Shown piece by piece: positions 16,757 to 25,028 of a stretch of 64,000 nucleotides of DNA (position 1 is its first letter; the number at the start of each line of letters is the position of its first letter). Under the pieces are notes generated by a model. That model had not been told where the DNA came from. It did no database searches and saw only the letters and a program-made list of their open reading frames with translations. Position numbers and translations under genes: made by a program. Source of the stretch: Curtobacterium sp. VKM Ac-1393. GTDB lineage: Bacteria > Actinomycetota > Actinomycetes > Actinomycetales > Microbacteriaceae. The stretch covers positions 509,702 to 573,701 of the forward strand of contig NZ_JADKRW010000001.1 of the NCBI RefSeq assembly GCF_015350995.1, read 5' to 3'.

Positions 16757-18786
16757 GATCGGTTCCTGTCGGTGCGGATGATCTGGGTACTGCCGGCCTC
16801 GAGGACGGTGACGCCGTCGACGGGGCGGTCGGTGACGAGCTCGTGGCCCGTGACGGTGTGCGAGGCGGGCTGGTCGGAGTGGTTGAGCAGGAACACCCAC
16901 TCGTGCTGGTCGTCGCGACGGCGGACGACCTCGACACCCGGTGCGGTGGCGGGGTCCGGGGTGACGCCGGCCTCGGCGAGCACGCGGCGGAGCAGGTCCC
17001 GCAGCGCGTCGGCCTCGAGCACGGTGGACGTGTACCAGGCCGACCCGGCGCCGTGGCCGTTGCGGGTGACCGCGGCTGTACCGGCGAGCGGGCCCTCGGC
17101 GTAGTCGACGACACTCGTCGCACCGCGGAGTTCGACGGGCTCCGACCACACGGTGCCGGTGGTGCCGTCGGACAGCGCGATCGCCTGGTCCGCGGCGAGC
17201 GGCAGGAACTCGTCGACCCGGATGCCGAGCAGGTCGCGGAAGGCGCCCGGGTAGCCGCCGGTCCGCACCCGGTCGCGCTCGTCGACGATCCCGCTGAAGA
17301 AGGTGACGACCGCGTGACCGCCGGCGGCGACGTGGTCGGCGATCACGGCGGCGTGCTCGTCGCGCACGAGGTAGAGCTCGGGCACGATGACCACGCCGTA
17401 GCCGTCGAGCGGGGCACCGGGCGCGACGACGTCGACCGTGACGCCGAGGTCGCGGAGTGCGGCGTGGAACGCGTGCACCTGCTCCAGGTACCGGAGCGCG
17501 GTGGTGGGGTGGGCCTCCAGGTCGGCGGCCCACTGGTTCTCCCAGCTGAAGACGAGCGCGACGTCGGCGACGACGCGTGAGCCGCGCAGTTCGCCGAGCC
17601 GCTCGACGAGCGAGCCGAGGGCGACGACCTCGTGCCAGGTGCGGGAGTCGGTGCCGGCGTGCGGCAGCAGCGCCGAGTGGAACTTCTCGGAGCCCTGCAC
17701 CGACGCGCGCCACTGGAAGAAGCAGACCCCGTCGGCGCCCCGGGCGATGTGCGCGACGGTGTCCTGCAGCATCTGGCCCGGCGCCTTCGCGACGTTGTGC
17801 GGCTGCCAGTTCACTGCGCCGGTCGAGTGCTCCATGAGCAACCACGGGGCTCCGCCGGCGAGTCCGCGGGTGGTGTCCGCGGCGAAGGCGAGCTCGGCGT
17901 GCGGGCGGGGCAGGCGGTGGTCGAGGTAGTGGTCGTTCGCGATGACGTCCATGTCCGCCGTCCACGACCAGTAGTCGAGCGCCGTGATGTGCGCGGCGAC
18001 CATGAAGTTCGTGGTGACGGGCTTGTCGCTCAGTCCGCGCAGGACGGCCGCCTCGGCGCGGTGGTGCCCGAGGAGCTCGTCGGACGAGAACCGGTCGAAG
18101 TCGAGCGTCTGGCCGGGGTTCGTGAAGGACAGCGTCGCCCGCGGCGGCAGGACCTGGTCCCAGGCGGAGTACCGCTGGCTCCAGAACGAGGTGCCCCACG
18201 CCGCGTTGAGCGCGTCGACGGTGCCGTACCGGGCGCGCAGCCACCCGCGGAACGCCTCGGCCGAGACGTCGCAGTAGCAGTGCGCGTTGTGGCAGCCGAG
18301 CTCGTTCGACACGTGCCAGAGCTGCACGGCGGGGTGGTCGCCGTAGCGCTCGGCGGTGGCGCGGACCAGGGCGAGGGCGTGCTCGCGGTAGACCGGGGAG
18401 CTCGGGCAGAACGCCTGCCGCCCGCCGGGCCAGCGGGTGGTGCCGTCGGCGACGACCGGCAGGACCTCGGGGTGCAGCGTGGTGAGCCACGGCGGGGTGG
18501 ACGCGGTGCCGGTGCCGAGGTCGACGCCGATGCCCGCGCCGTGCAGCAGCTCGATGACGGTGTCGAGTGCGGTGAAGTCGTACTCGCCCTGGCGCGGCTC
18601 GACGTGCGACCAGCCGAAGACGTTGATCGCGACCAGGTTCACGCCGGCCTCGCGCATGAGCCGGACGTCCTCGACCCAGACCTCGGGGTCCCACTGCTCG
18701 GGGTTGTAGTCGCACCCGAAGGCGAGCCCGGTCGAGCCGAGCCCGAGCGCCCCGGTGGCGGGCGTCGGCAGGGTGGTCGTGGTCAC
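16753..18786 (-). CDS. Beta-galactosidase, glycoside hydrolase family 42
   Basis: A 677-residue GH42 beta-galactosidase acting in the cytoplasm (no signal peptide). The N-terminal TIM barrel starts with FGCDYNPEQW. The acid/base Glu162 lies in LWHVSNELGCHN and the nucleophile Glu319 in LLMEHSTGAVNWQP. Cys127, Cys165, Cys170 and Cys172 match the structural zinc cluster of the family. A trimerisation domain and a C-terminal beta domain follow. The GTG at 18786 has GAGGA upstream. It is the first gene of a LacI-controlled operon, directly downstream of two operators. The substrate is likely a short plant beta-galactoside. Confidence 0.94.
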   Translation of the reverse strand: MTTTTLPTPATGALGLGSTGLAFGCDYNPEQWDPEVWVEDVRLMREAGVNLVAINVFGWSHVEPRQGEYDFTALDTVIELLHGAGIGVDLGTGTASTPPWLTTLHPEVLPVVADGTTRWPGGRQAFCPSSPVYREHALALVRATAERYGDHPAVQLWHVSNELGCHNAHCYCDVSAEAFRGWLRARYGTVDALNAAWGTSFWSQRYSAWDQVLPPRATLSFTNPGQTLDFDRFSSDELLGHHRAEAAVLRGLSDKPVTTNFMVAAHITALDYWSWTADMDVIANDHYLDHRLPRPHAELAFAADTTRGLAGGAPWLLMEHSTGAVNWQPHNVAKAPGQMLQDTVAHIARGADGVCFFQWRASVQGSEKFHSALLPHAGTDSRTWHEVVALGSLVERLGELRGSRVVADVALVFSWENQWAADLEAHPTTALRYLEQVHAFHAALRDLGVTVDVVAPGAPLDGYGVVIVPELYLVRDEHAAVIADHVAAGGHAVVTFFSGIVDERDRVRTGGYPGAFRDLLGIRVDEFLPLAADQAIALSDGTTGTVWSEPVELRGATSVVDYAEGPLAGTAAVTRNGHGAGSAWYTSTVLEADALRDLLRRVLAEAGVTPDPATAPGVEVVRRRDDQHEWVFLLNHSDQPASHTVTGHELVTDRPVDGVTVLEAGSTQIIRTDRNRS

Positions 18787-18865
18787 GGGTGGTCCTCGCT
18801 GGTCGGGGCGACCGCTGCCGCTCCGGTCGTTGACGACCCCTTCGACGGCGAAGGTCACCCATGTT

Positions 18866-18881
18866 CTGGGAGCGCTCCCAG
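18866..18881. promoter_or_regulatory. LacI-family operator 1
   Basis: A perfect 16-base palindrome, CTGGGAGCGCTCCCAG, 80 bases upstream of the GH42 start. The central CG and GGGAGCGCTCCC core are the actinobacterial LacI-type operator. An identical copy lies 46 bases away. Confidence 0.9.
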
Positions 18882-18911
18882 TCCAGCCGGAACGAACGAT
18901 TTCGGATCGTT

Positions 18912-18927
18912 CTGGGAGCGCTCCCAG
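18912..18927. promoter_or_regulatory. LacI-family operator 2
   Basis: A second exact copy of CTGGGAGCGCTCCCAG, 46 bases from the first and 74 bases upstream of the divergent lacI gene. Two identical sites in a divergent promoter suggest looping or cooperative repression and autoregulation. Confidence 0.9.
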
Positions 18928-19001
18928 AGTGAACACCAGAAGCGCGGCGCTGTCAACAGGAGCCGTGCCGAGGTCGCCCACGGGACGGATATGGTTGCCG
19001 C

Positions 19002-20024
19002 ATGTCCGAGGTCCGAACCGCACGCCAGCGCGCCACGATCCAGGACGTCGCCGACGAATCAGGACTGTCCCGGGGCACCGTCTCACGGGTCCTCAACGAC
19101 GAACCGTACGTGTCACCCGAAGCCCGCGAAGCCGTGCAGGCCGCCGTCCGACGCGTCGGCTACGTCCGCAGTGCTGCGGCCCGGAGCCTGGTCACCCGCC
19201 GCTCCGGAGCGATCGCCCTGATCGTGCACGAGCCGTCCGTCCAGGTGCTCGACGACCCGAACATCGGCAACATCCTGATCGGCACCAACACCGTGCTGTC
19301 GCAGGCCGACCAGCAGCTCGTCACGATCATGGTGGACTCCGCCCGCGACAACGAGCGGGTCGTCGAGTACCTGCGCGGCGGGTTCGTCGACGGCGCGATC
19401 GTGCTGTCCGCCCGCGACGGCGACCCGATCACCCGGGCGATCGAGGAGATCGGCATGCCGGCGTGCTTCGTCGGCCACCCGTCCGACGCCGCGAACATCT
19501 CGTACATCGGCATCGACAACCGGGACGCCGCCGAGCAGATCACCCGGCGCCTGGTCGCCACCGGCCGGAAGCGGATCGGCATGCTCGCGTCCGGGCTCGA
19601 CCGCGACTCCGGGCAGGACCGCCTGGCCGGCTTCACCGCGGCCCTCGGCGACCGCTTCGACCCGGAGCTGGTGGCCCGGAACCCCCTGTTCAGCTACACC
19701 GCCGGCGCCGAGGGCATGCGCGAGCTCCTCGACCGGGCCCCCGACGTCGACGGGGTGTTCGCCGCCTCGGACGCCGTGGCCGCGGGCGCGATGGACGTCC
19801 TGCAGCGCAGCGGCCGGTCGGTCCCCGGTGACGTCGGCGTCGTCGGCTTCGACGACAGCGCCTGGGCACTGCGCTGCGACCCGCCGCTGTCGACGGTCCG
19901 CCAGCCCGCGCACACCCTCGGCGAGAGTGCGGCGCAGCAGGTGCTCGCGCAGATCGCCGGCGTCGACGAGGGACCGCACGGGCTCATCCTGCCCACCGAG
20001 GTGGTCTGGCGCGGCTCTGCCTGA
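19002..20024 (+). CDS. LacI family transcriptional regulator
   Basis: A 340-residue LacI-type repressor. The N-terminal helix-turn-helix is ATIQDVADESGLSRGTVSRVLND (about residues 12-34), followed by a hinge helix with SAAARSLV and a periplasmic-binding-like sensor domain ending in the dimer region. It is divergent from the GH42 operon with two identical operators between them, so it almost certainly represses that operon and itself. The inducer is probably a galactoside or a breakdown product. The ATG at 19002 begins the conserved domain. Confidence 0.93.
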   Translation: MSEVRTARQRATIQDVADESGLSRGTVSRVLNDEPYVSPEAREAVQAAVRRVGYVRSAAARSLVTRRSGAIALIVHEPSVQVLDDPNIGNILIGTNTVLSQADQQLVTIMVDSARDNERVVEYLRGGFVDGAIVLSARDGDPITRAIEEIGMPACFVGHPSDAANISYIGIDNRDAAEQITRRLVATGRKRIGMLASGLDRDSGQDRLAGFTAALGDRFDPELVARNPLFSYTAGAEGMRELLDRAPDVDGVFAASDAVAAGAMDVLQRSGRSVPGDVGVVGFDDSAWALRCDPPLSTVRQPAHTLGESAAQQVLAQIAGVDEGPHGLILPTEVVWRGSA

Positions 20025-20103
20025 GCCCCCGGTGCCGGCCGTCGGATCGGTAGCATGGCGTCGTCCCCGTCACCGTCGACCGGTCCCCCACGAAGGAGCC
20101 CCG

Positions 20104-21123
20104 ATGCCCCCGACCCCTCCCCGGATCGGCCTCGTCGGCGCCGGCGGCATCGCCCACGCGCACATGCCCGGCCTGCTCCGCCTCGGCCCGGTCGTCGTGT
20201 TCGCCCAGGACGGCGCCCCGGAGCTCGCGGCCGCGTTCGGTCCGGCCGCAGCCGCCGCGGGGTCGTCGATCACCGTCGCCGACTCGCTCGACGACCTGTT
20301 CGCCGCCGTCGACGTGGTGGACGTCGTGACGCCGACCTTCGCCCACGCCGAGGTCGTGCGCGCCGCACTCACCGCCGGCAAGGACGTCGTGTCCGAGAAG
20401 CCGCTCGCCCGGACCGATGCCGACGCTGCGGACCTGGTGGCGCGCGCTCGGGAGGCCGGCCGACAGCTCTACCCGGCCCACGTGGTGCGCTTCTTCCCCG
20501 CCTACGTGCGCCTGCACGACGCCGTCACCACGGGCCTCCTGGGCGACCTGGCGGTCCTGCGGTTCGTGCGGTCCGGGGCCTTCCCGATCCGCACCGCGTG
20601 GTTCGGCGACCGGGCGCTGTCCGGCGGCATCGTGCTGGACCAGATGATCCACGACCTCGACATCGCGCGGTGGATCGCCGGACCGGTCGCCACCGTGTCG
20701 GCGGTCGGCGTCCGCGCCGGCACCGAGGTCGAGCCGGTGGAGGCAGCGCACGTGCTGCTCACGCACGAGTCCGGGGCGATCAGCCACGTCGCCGGGATCT
20801 GGGGGCCGCAGCACCTCGCGTTCTCGACCGAGTACTCGGTGACGGGTACGCGCGGCAGCCTGGCGCACCGGTCGCTCGACGAACAGGACTACGTCGCCGA
20901 CCTCGCGGTACCCGACGCCGTCGACGGATTCCTGCCCGAGGTCGACCCCGCCGACGACCCGTACGGGCTCGAGCTGGCCGAGTTCCTCGGGGCGTTCGCC
21001 GGCGGGGCCGAACCGCGGGTGACGGCGGCGGACGGAGCCGAGGCGGTCCGGATCGCGAACGCGGCGATCGAGTCGATGGACATGGGACAGCCGGTGTCCC
21101 TGACGACTGGGGCTCGCGCATGA
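20104..21123 (+). CDS. Gfo/Idh/MocA family oxidoreductase 1
   Basis: A 339-residue NAD(P)-dependent sugar oxidoreductase. The Rossmann motif GLVGAGGIAHAH is at the N-terminus and the family's EKPLA motif is in VVSEKPLARTDADA. The C-terminal domain has GGIVLDQMIHDLDIARWI with the likely catalytic His in the Asp-x-x-x-His segment. AAGGAG lies six bases before the ATG. It sits 79 bases after lacI on the same strand and overlaps a second family member (ATGA). It probably oxidises a released sugar or sugar acid. Confidence 0.9.
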   Translation: MPPTPPRIGLVGAGGIAHAHMPGLLRLGPVVVFAQDGAPELAAAFGPAAAAAGSSITVADSLDDLFAAVDVVDVVTPTFAHAEVVRAALTAGKDVVSEKPLARTDADAADLVARAREAGRQLYPAHVVRFFPAYVRLHDAVTTGLLGDLAVLRFVRSGAFPIRTAWFGDRALSGGIVLDQMIHDLDIARWIAGPVATVSAVGVRAGTEVEPVEAAHVLLTHESGAISHVAGIWGPQHLAFSTEYSVTGTRGSLAHRSLDEQDYVADLAVPDAVDGFLPEVDPADDPYGLELAEFLGAFAGGAEPRVTAADGAEAVRIANAAIESMDMGQPVSLTTGARA

Positions 21124-22148
21124 CCGCCCTGAAGATCGCCGTGATGTCGTTCGCCCACACCCACGCGATCGGCTACCTCTCAGCCCTCGCCGCGATGCCC
21201 GGGGTCGAGGTCCGCGGCTCCGACCCCGACGGTGTCAGCACGGGCGAGACGGTCATCGAGCTGCGCGGCCGCGACCTGGCCGACGAGCTCGGGGTCGACT
21301 ACGCGGAAAGCTTCGACGATCTGCTCGCCTGGGGTCCGGACGCGGTCGTCGTCACGAGCGAGAACGCCCGGCACCGCGAACTCGTCGAGGCCGCGGCCGC
21401 CTCCGGCGCGCACGTCCTGTGCGAGAAGCCGCTCGCCACCACGTGGGAGGACGGCCTCGCGATCCGCGACGCGGTCGAGGCCGCCGGCGTCATGCTGATG
21501 GTCGCGTTCCCGGTCCGCTTCACCTCGGCGTTCGACAGGCTCCGCGCGGCGCACGACTCCGGAGCGCTCGGGCAGGTGTTCGCGGTGCGCGGTGCGAACA
21601 ACGGCATGCTGCCCCTGACCCGGTCGTGGTTCACCGAGCCGGAGCTGTCCGGCGGCGGCGCGATCGTCGACCACGTCGTGCACATCGCGGACCTGCTCGA
21701 GGCGCTGATGGGCTCGGCGCCCGTCACCGTGACCGCGGTGGCGAACCGGACCCTGCACGCTGCCCGGGCGCAGGCGGAGACCGCCGGACTCGTCACGATC
21801 ACCTACGCGAACGGTGTCGTCGCCGCGATCGACTGCTCGTGGAGCAAGCCGGACACCTCGGCGGCATGGGGTGGACTGACGCTCGACGTCGCCGGGACGG
21901 GTGGCACGGTGTCGCTCGACTTCTTCGGGGCAGCCGCGCGCGGGGTCGTCGCGGAGACCGGGCTGCCGATCGAGTCCCGCACCGGCGCCGACCCCGACGC
22001 CGCGATGCTCCGCACCTTCGTCGACGCGGTCCGCTCGGGCGAGCAGCCGCAGCCGGACGTGCACGTGGGACTCCGGACCCTGTCGATCGTGCTCGCGGCG
22101 CAGGATTCCGTGGCGTCCGGCCGCACGGTGCGCGTGGTCGGCGAGTAA
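21120..22148 (+). CDS. Gfo/Idh/MocA family oxidoreductase 2
   Basis: A 342-residue paralogue of the preceding gene with the EKPLA motif (VLCEKPLATTWEDG) and the C-terminal segment GGGAIVDHVVHIADLLEALMG. The N-terminal dinucleotide fold is atypical: the usual GxGxxG is replaced by MSFAHTHAIGYL, a form seen in a subgroup of these proteins. ATGA overlap with the first oxidoreductase implies coupled translation and perhaps consecutive steps on one substrate. Confidence 0.88.
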   Translation: MTALKIAVMSFAHTHAIGYLSALAAMPGVEVRGSDPDGVSTGETVIELRGRDLADELGVDYAESFDDLLAWGPDAVVVTSENARHRELVEAAAASGAHVLCEKPLATTWEDGLAIRDAVEAAGVMLMVAFPVRFTSAFDRLRAAHDSGALGQVFAVRGANNGMLPLTRSWFTEPELSGGGAIVDHVVHIADLLEALMGSAPVTVTAVANRTLHAARAQAETAGLVTITYANGVVAAIDCSWSKPDTSAAWGGLTLDVAGTGGTVSLDFFGAAARGVVAETGLPIESRTGADPDAAMLRTFVDAVRSGEQPQPDVHVGLRTLSIVLAAQDSVASGRTVRVVGE

Positions 22149-22197
22149 CGACACGACACGCGGGAATGGCCCGCGACCGGCACTGCTTGACGAACCC

Positions 22198-23439
22198 ATG
22201 ACCTCGTCAGCAGAGCGCCGCGGGTGGCTCGGTGTCACGTCCGTCGCACTCGGATCCTTCGTCCTCGTGCTCTCCGAGTTCCTGCCCATCGGACTCCTGC
22301 CCGCCATCGCCGCCGACCTCGACGTCGGGATCGGCACAGCCGGCCTGATGGTCGTCGCCACCGGTCTCGTCGGCGCGGTGGCGGCACCGGTCGTCACGGT
22401 CCTGACCTCGCGGGTGGACCGCCGCCTGGTGCTCGTGTCACTGACCGTGTTGCTCGTGGTGGCGGACGGGCTCGCGGCGATCGCACCGTCGTTCGGCGTG
22501 CTCCTCGTGGCCCGGATGCTCCTGGGCGTCGGCATCGGCGGCTTCTGGGCGATCGGCGCCGGCATCGCCGGGCGACTCGTCCGGCCGGCAGCGACGATCC
22601 GGGCCACCTCGCTCATCACCGCGGGCGTCTCGGTCGCGACGGTCGTGAGCCTGCCGCTCGGCGCCCTCGTCTCGTCCCTCGCCACCTGGCGGCTCGCGTT
22701 CGTCATCGGCGGCGCACTCGGCCTGGTCGCGCTCGTCCTGCAACTCGCGATGCTGCCGCGCATCCCCGCGCAGCAGCAGGTCCGGTTCGCGACGCTCGGC
22801 TCGTTGCTCCGCGTCCCCCGTGCCCGTGTCGGCCTGATCGCCGCCGCGTTCCTCTTCGCCGCACAGTTCGCCGCGTACACCTACATCGCGCCGTACCTGC
22901 AGGACCTGGTCGGGGTGGGTCCGGACACCGTCACGCTCGCGCTGCTGGTCTTCGGAGTCGCCGGGATCGTCGGCAACTTCGCCGCCGGCTTCACCCTGGG
23001 CCGGAGCGTGCTCGGGACGATCAGCGTGTCGAAGGTCGCCCTCGCCGTCGCCGTGGTCCTGCTCCCGCTGCTCGCGCACTCCGTCGTCGGGGTGTTCGTC
23101 CTGCTCGTGGTGTGGGGGCTCGTCTGGGGCGCACTGCCGCTCGGGATGCAGACGTGGATGTCCACGGCCTCGCCCGCCGGCTCCGAGACCGGGCTGGCGC
23201 TGTTCGTGACGACCATCCAGCTCGCGATCGCCGCGGGGTCGGTGCTCGGCGGCGCCGCGGTGTCGTCGTTCGGACTCGCCGCGGACTTCTGGTTGTCCGG
23301 TGGGGTCGCCGTGGTCGGTGCGGTCGTGCTCGTGTCGCTCGGCCTGCGGCGCTCGAGTGCCGCGCCGGCCGCCGACGAGGCTCCGGCACCGGTACCGGCG
23401 ACCACGCCGACGGGTTCCGTGGCGGTCGCCTGCCCCTGA
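22198..23439 (+). CDS. MFS transporter (DHA1 / sugar-efflux type)
   Basis: A 413-residue major facilitator with about twelve helices. The first helix pair SVALGSFVLVLSEFLPIGLLPAIAADL and the loop LTSRVDRRLVLVSL (motif A) followed by LLVARMLLGVGIGGFWAIGAGIAGRLV are typical of DHA1 exporters such as AraJ or the SotB sugar-efflux group. The hydrophilic tail is rich in Ala/Pro. It lies 49 bases after the second oxidoreductase and could belong to that operon, or be independent. It ends 15 bases from the convergent aztA. Confidence 0.88.
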   Translation: MTSSAERRGWLGVTSVALGSFVLVLSEFLPIGLLPAIAADLDVGIGTAGLMVVATGLVGAVAAPVVTVLTSRVDRRLVLVSLTVLLVVADGLAAIAPSFGVLLVARMLLGVGIGGFWAIGAGIAGRLVRPAATIRATSLITAGVSVATVVSLPLGALVSSLATWRLAFVIGGALGLVALVLQLAMLPRIPAQQQVRFATLGSLLRVPRARVGLIAAAFLFAAQFAAYTYIAPYLQDLVGVGPDTVTLALLVFGVAGIVGNFAAGFTLGRSVLGTISVSKVALAVAVVLLPLLAHSVVGVFVLLVVWGLVWGALPLGMQTWMSTASPAGSETGLALFVTTIQLAIAAGSVLGGAAVSSFGLAADFWLSGGVAVVGAVVLVSLGLRRSSAAPAADEAPAPVPATTPTGSVAVACP

Positions 23440-23454
23440 CCGCCGCCCGCGCCG

Positions 23455-24087
23455 TCAGGGCGTGATCAGGGTGACCACGGCGTCGGCTGCGGCGATCGCC
23501 GCCGGGTCATGTGCCGCGTGCACGACGACCACGCCGTCGGCAGCCTCGGCGGCGAGCGCCGCCACCACGAGCGCCGCCGAGTCCGCATCGACCCCGGCCG
23601 TCGGTTCGTCGACGAGCAGCACCCGTGCCCGCTGCGCCAGCCCGAGCGCCACGAGCGTGCGCTGCCGCTGCCCACCGGACAAATCATCGAGGGGCCGGTC
23701 CGCCAGGTCGGCGATCGCCATCCGCTCGAGCTGCGCGTCGACGACCGCGCGGTCGTCGCGGCCGAGTGGCCGCCACCACGCTCGGTGCCGCCACCGTCCC
23801 ATCGCGACCGTCGCGCGGACGGTGAGCGGGAGCGTGGTCGGTGGGACGGACTGGCTCACGTGGGCGACGCCGCCGACCGGGAGGCCCGTGATGCGTCCGC
23901 CGGTCGGCCGCAGCACGCCCGCCACCACGTCGAGCAGCGTCGACTTGCCGGATCCGTTCGGCCCGGTGAGCGCGGTGACCCGGCTGGCGGGGAAGGTCGC
24001 GTCGAGGCCGTCGAGGACGGTCCGCTCCCCGCGCAGGGCGGTCACCCGGTCGAGGCGGACGGCGGGCATCGGATCGGTGGTGGACAC
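23455..24087 (-). CDS. aztA: Zinc ABC transporter ATPase AztA
   Basis: A 210-residue ABC ATPase of the metal type: Walker A TGPNGSGKST, signature LSGGQRQR, Walker B VLLVDEPTAG and a short Q-loop region. At 210 residues it is short, as AztA proteins are. It is divergent from the permease gene with 50 bases between the starts and a Zur-like site in that gap. The GTG at 24087 begins SVTTDP-like STTDPMPAV; an internal ATG at residue 7 is an alternative. It drives zinc import with AztB and AztC. Confidence 0.85.
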   Translation of the reverse strand: MSTTDPMPAVRLDRVTALRGERTVLDGLDATFPASRVTALTGPNGSGKSTLLDVVAGVLRPTGGRITGLPVGGVAHVSQSVPPTTLPLTVRATVAMGRWRHRAWWRPLGRDDRAVVDAQLERMAIADLADRPLDDLSGGQRQRTLVALGLAQRARVLLVDEPTAGVDADSAALVVAALAAEAADGVVVVHAAHDPAAIAAADAVVTLITP

Positions 24088-24105
24088 CTGAGCACGCTAT
24101 CAGTA

Positions 24106-24121
24106 TCGATACTCGTTTTCA
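24106..24121. promoter_or_regulatory. Zur-like site between aztA and aztB
   Basis: On the minus strand the bases read TGAAAACGAGTATCGA, matching the site at 27136 (TGAGAATGAGAATCAG) at 11 of 16 positions and resembling the Zur consensus TGAnAATnATnnTCA. It overlaps the divergent aztA/aztB promoter, only 17 bases from the aztB start, so zinc-dependent repression of both is likely. Confidence 0.5.
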
Positions 24122-24137
24122 TGTAGCGTCTCCGATC

Positions 24138-25028
24138 GTGACCTGGCTGACCGACCCCTTCACCGTCGACTTCATGGTGCGCGCCCTGACCGGCGGTGCC
24201 CTCGCCGCAGTGCTGTGCGCCGTCGTCGGCACGTGGGTACTGGTGCGCGGGATGGCGTTCCTGGGCGAGGCGCTCTCGCACGGCATGCTGCCCGGCGTCG
24301 CGATCGCAGCGCTGACCGGCGTCCCCGCGGTGCTCGGCGCCGCGGTGAGCGCCGGCGTGATGGTGTTCGGGGTCGGGGCCCTGCGACGACGCGGTGGCCT
24401 GTCGTACGACACCTCGATCGGGCTGCTGTTCGTCGGCATGCTCGCGCTCGGGGTCATCATCGTGTCGGCATCGCGGTCCTTCGCCACCGACGTCACGGCG
24501 ATCCTGTTCGGCGACGTCCTGGCGGTCACGCGCGCCGACCTCGGTGGCCTGGCGATCGCCGTCGGGGTCGCGCTGCTCGTCGCCGCCTTGTTCCACCGAC
24601 CGTTCACGGCACTGGCGTTCGACGCCCGCAAGGCCGCGACCCTCGGACTCCGCCCACGGCTCGCCGAGGTGGTCCTGATCGGGCTGGTCACCCTCGCCGT
24701 CGTCGCCTCGTACCGCGCGGTCGGCACCCTGCTGGTCGTCGGGCTGCTGCTCGCACCGGCCGCCGCAGCCCGCGCCTGGACGAAGCACGTGGCCTCGACG
24801 ATGCTCCTCGGCTCAGTGCTCGGCGTCGCCGCCGTGCTCGTCGGCCTGCTCGTCTCGTGGCACGCCGGCACCGCCGCCGGCGCCAGCATCGCCGCCGTCG
24901 CCGTCGCGGGAGTCGCCCTGTCCCGCGGGGCAGCGGCCGTCGCACGCAGCACCGTGCGCGTGCGCACCAGGCCCGTCGAGCACCGCCTCGAACACCCCGT
25001 CCGAGCACCAGCACGAGAGGCACCATGA
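24138..25028 (+). CDS. aztB: Zinc ABC transporter permease AztB
   Basis: A 296-residue permease of the ABC-3 metal family with about eight hydrophobic segments. Conserved stretches are MAFLGEALSHGMLPGVAIA near the N-terminus and VVASYRAVGTLLVVGLLLAPAAAAR near the C-terminus. The last 45 residues form a basic cytoplasmic tail. The GTG start at 24138 lies very close to the Zur-like site, so the transcript leader must be short. Its stop overlaps the next gene (ATGA). It moves zinc delivered by AztC. Confidence 0.9.
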   Translation: MTWLTDPFTVDFMVRALTGGALAAVLCAVVGTWVLVRGMAFLGEALSHGMLPGVAIAALTGVPAVLGAAVSAGVMVFGVGALRRRGGLSYDTSIGLLFVGMLALGVIIVSASRSFATDVTAILFGDVLAVTRADLGGLAIAVGVALLVAALFHRPFTALAFDARKAATLGLRPRLAEVVLIGLVTLAVVASYRAVGTLLVVGLLLAPAAAARAWTKHVASTMLLGSVLGVAAVLVGLLVSWHAGTAAGASIAAVAVAGVALSRGAAAVARSTVRVRTRPVEHRLEHPVRAPAREAP

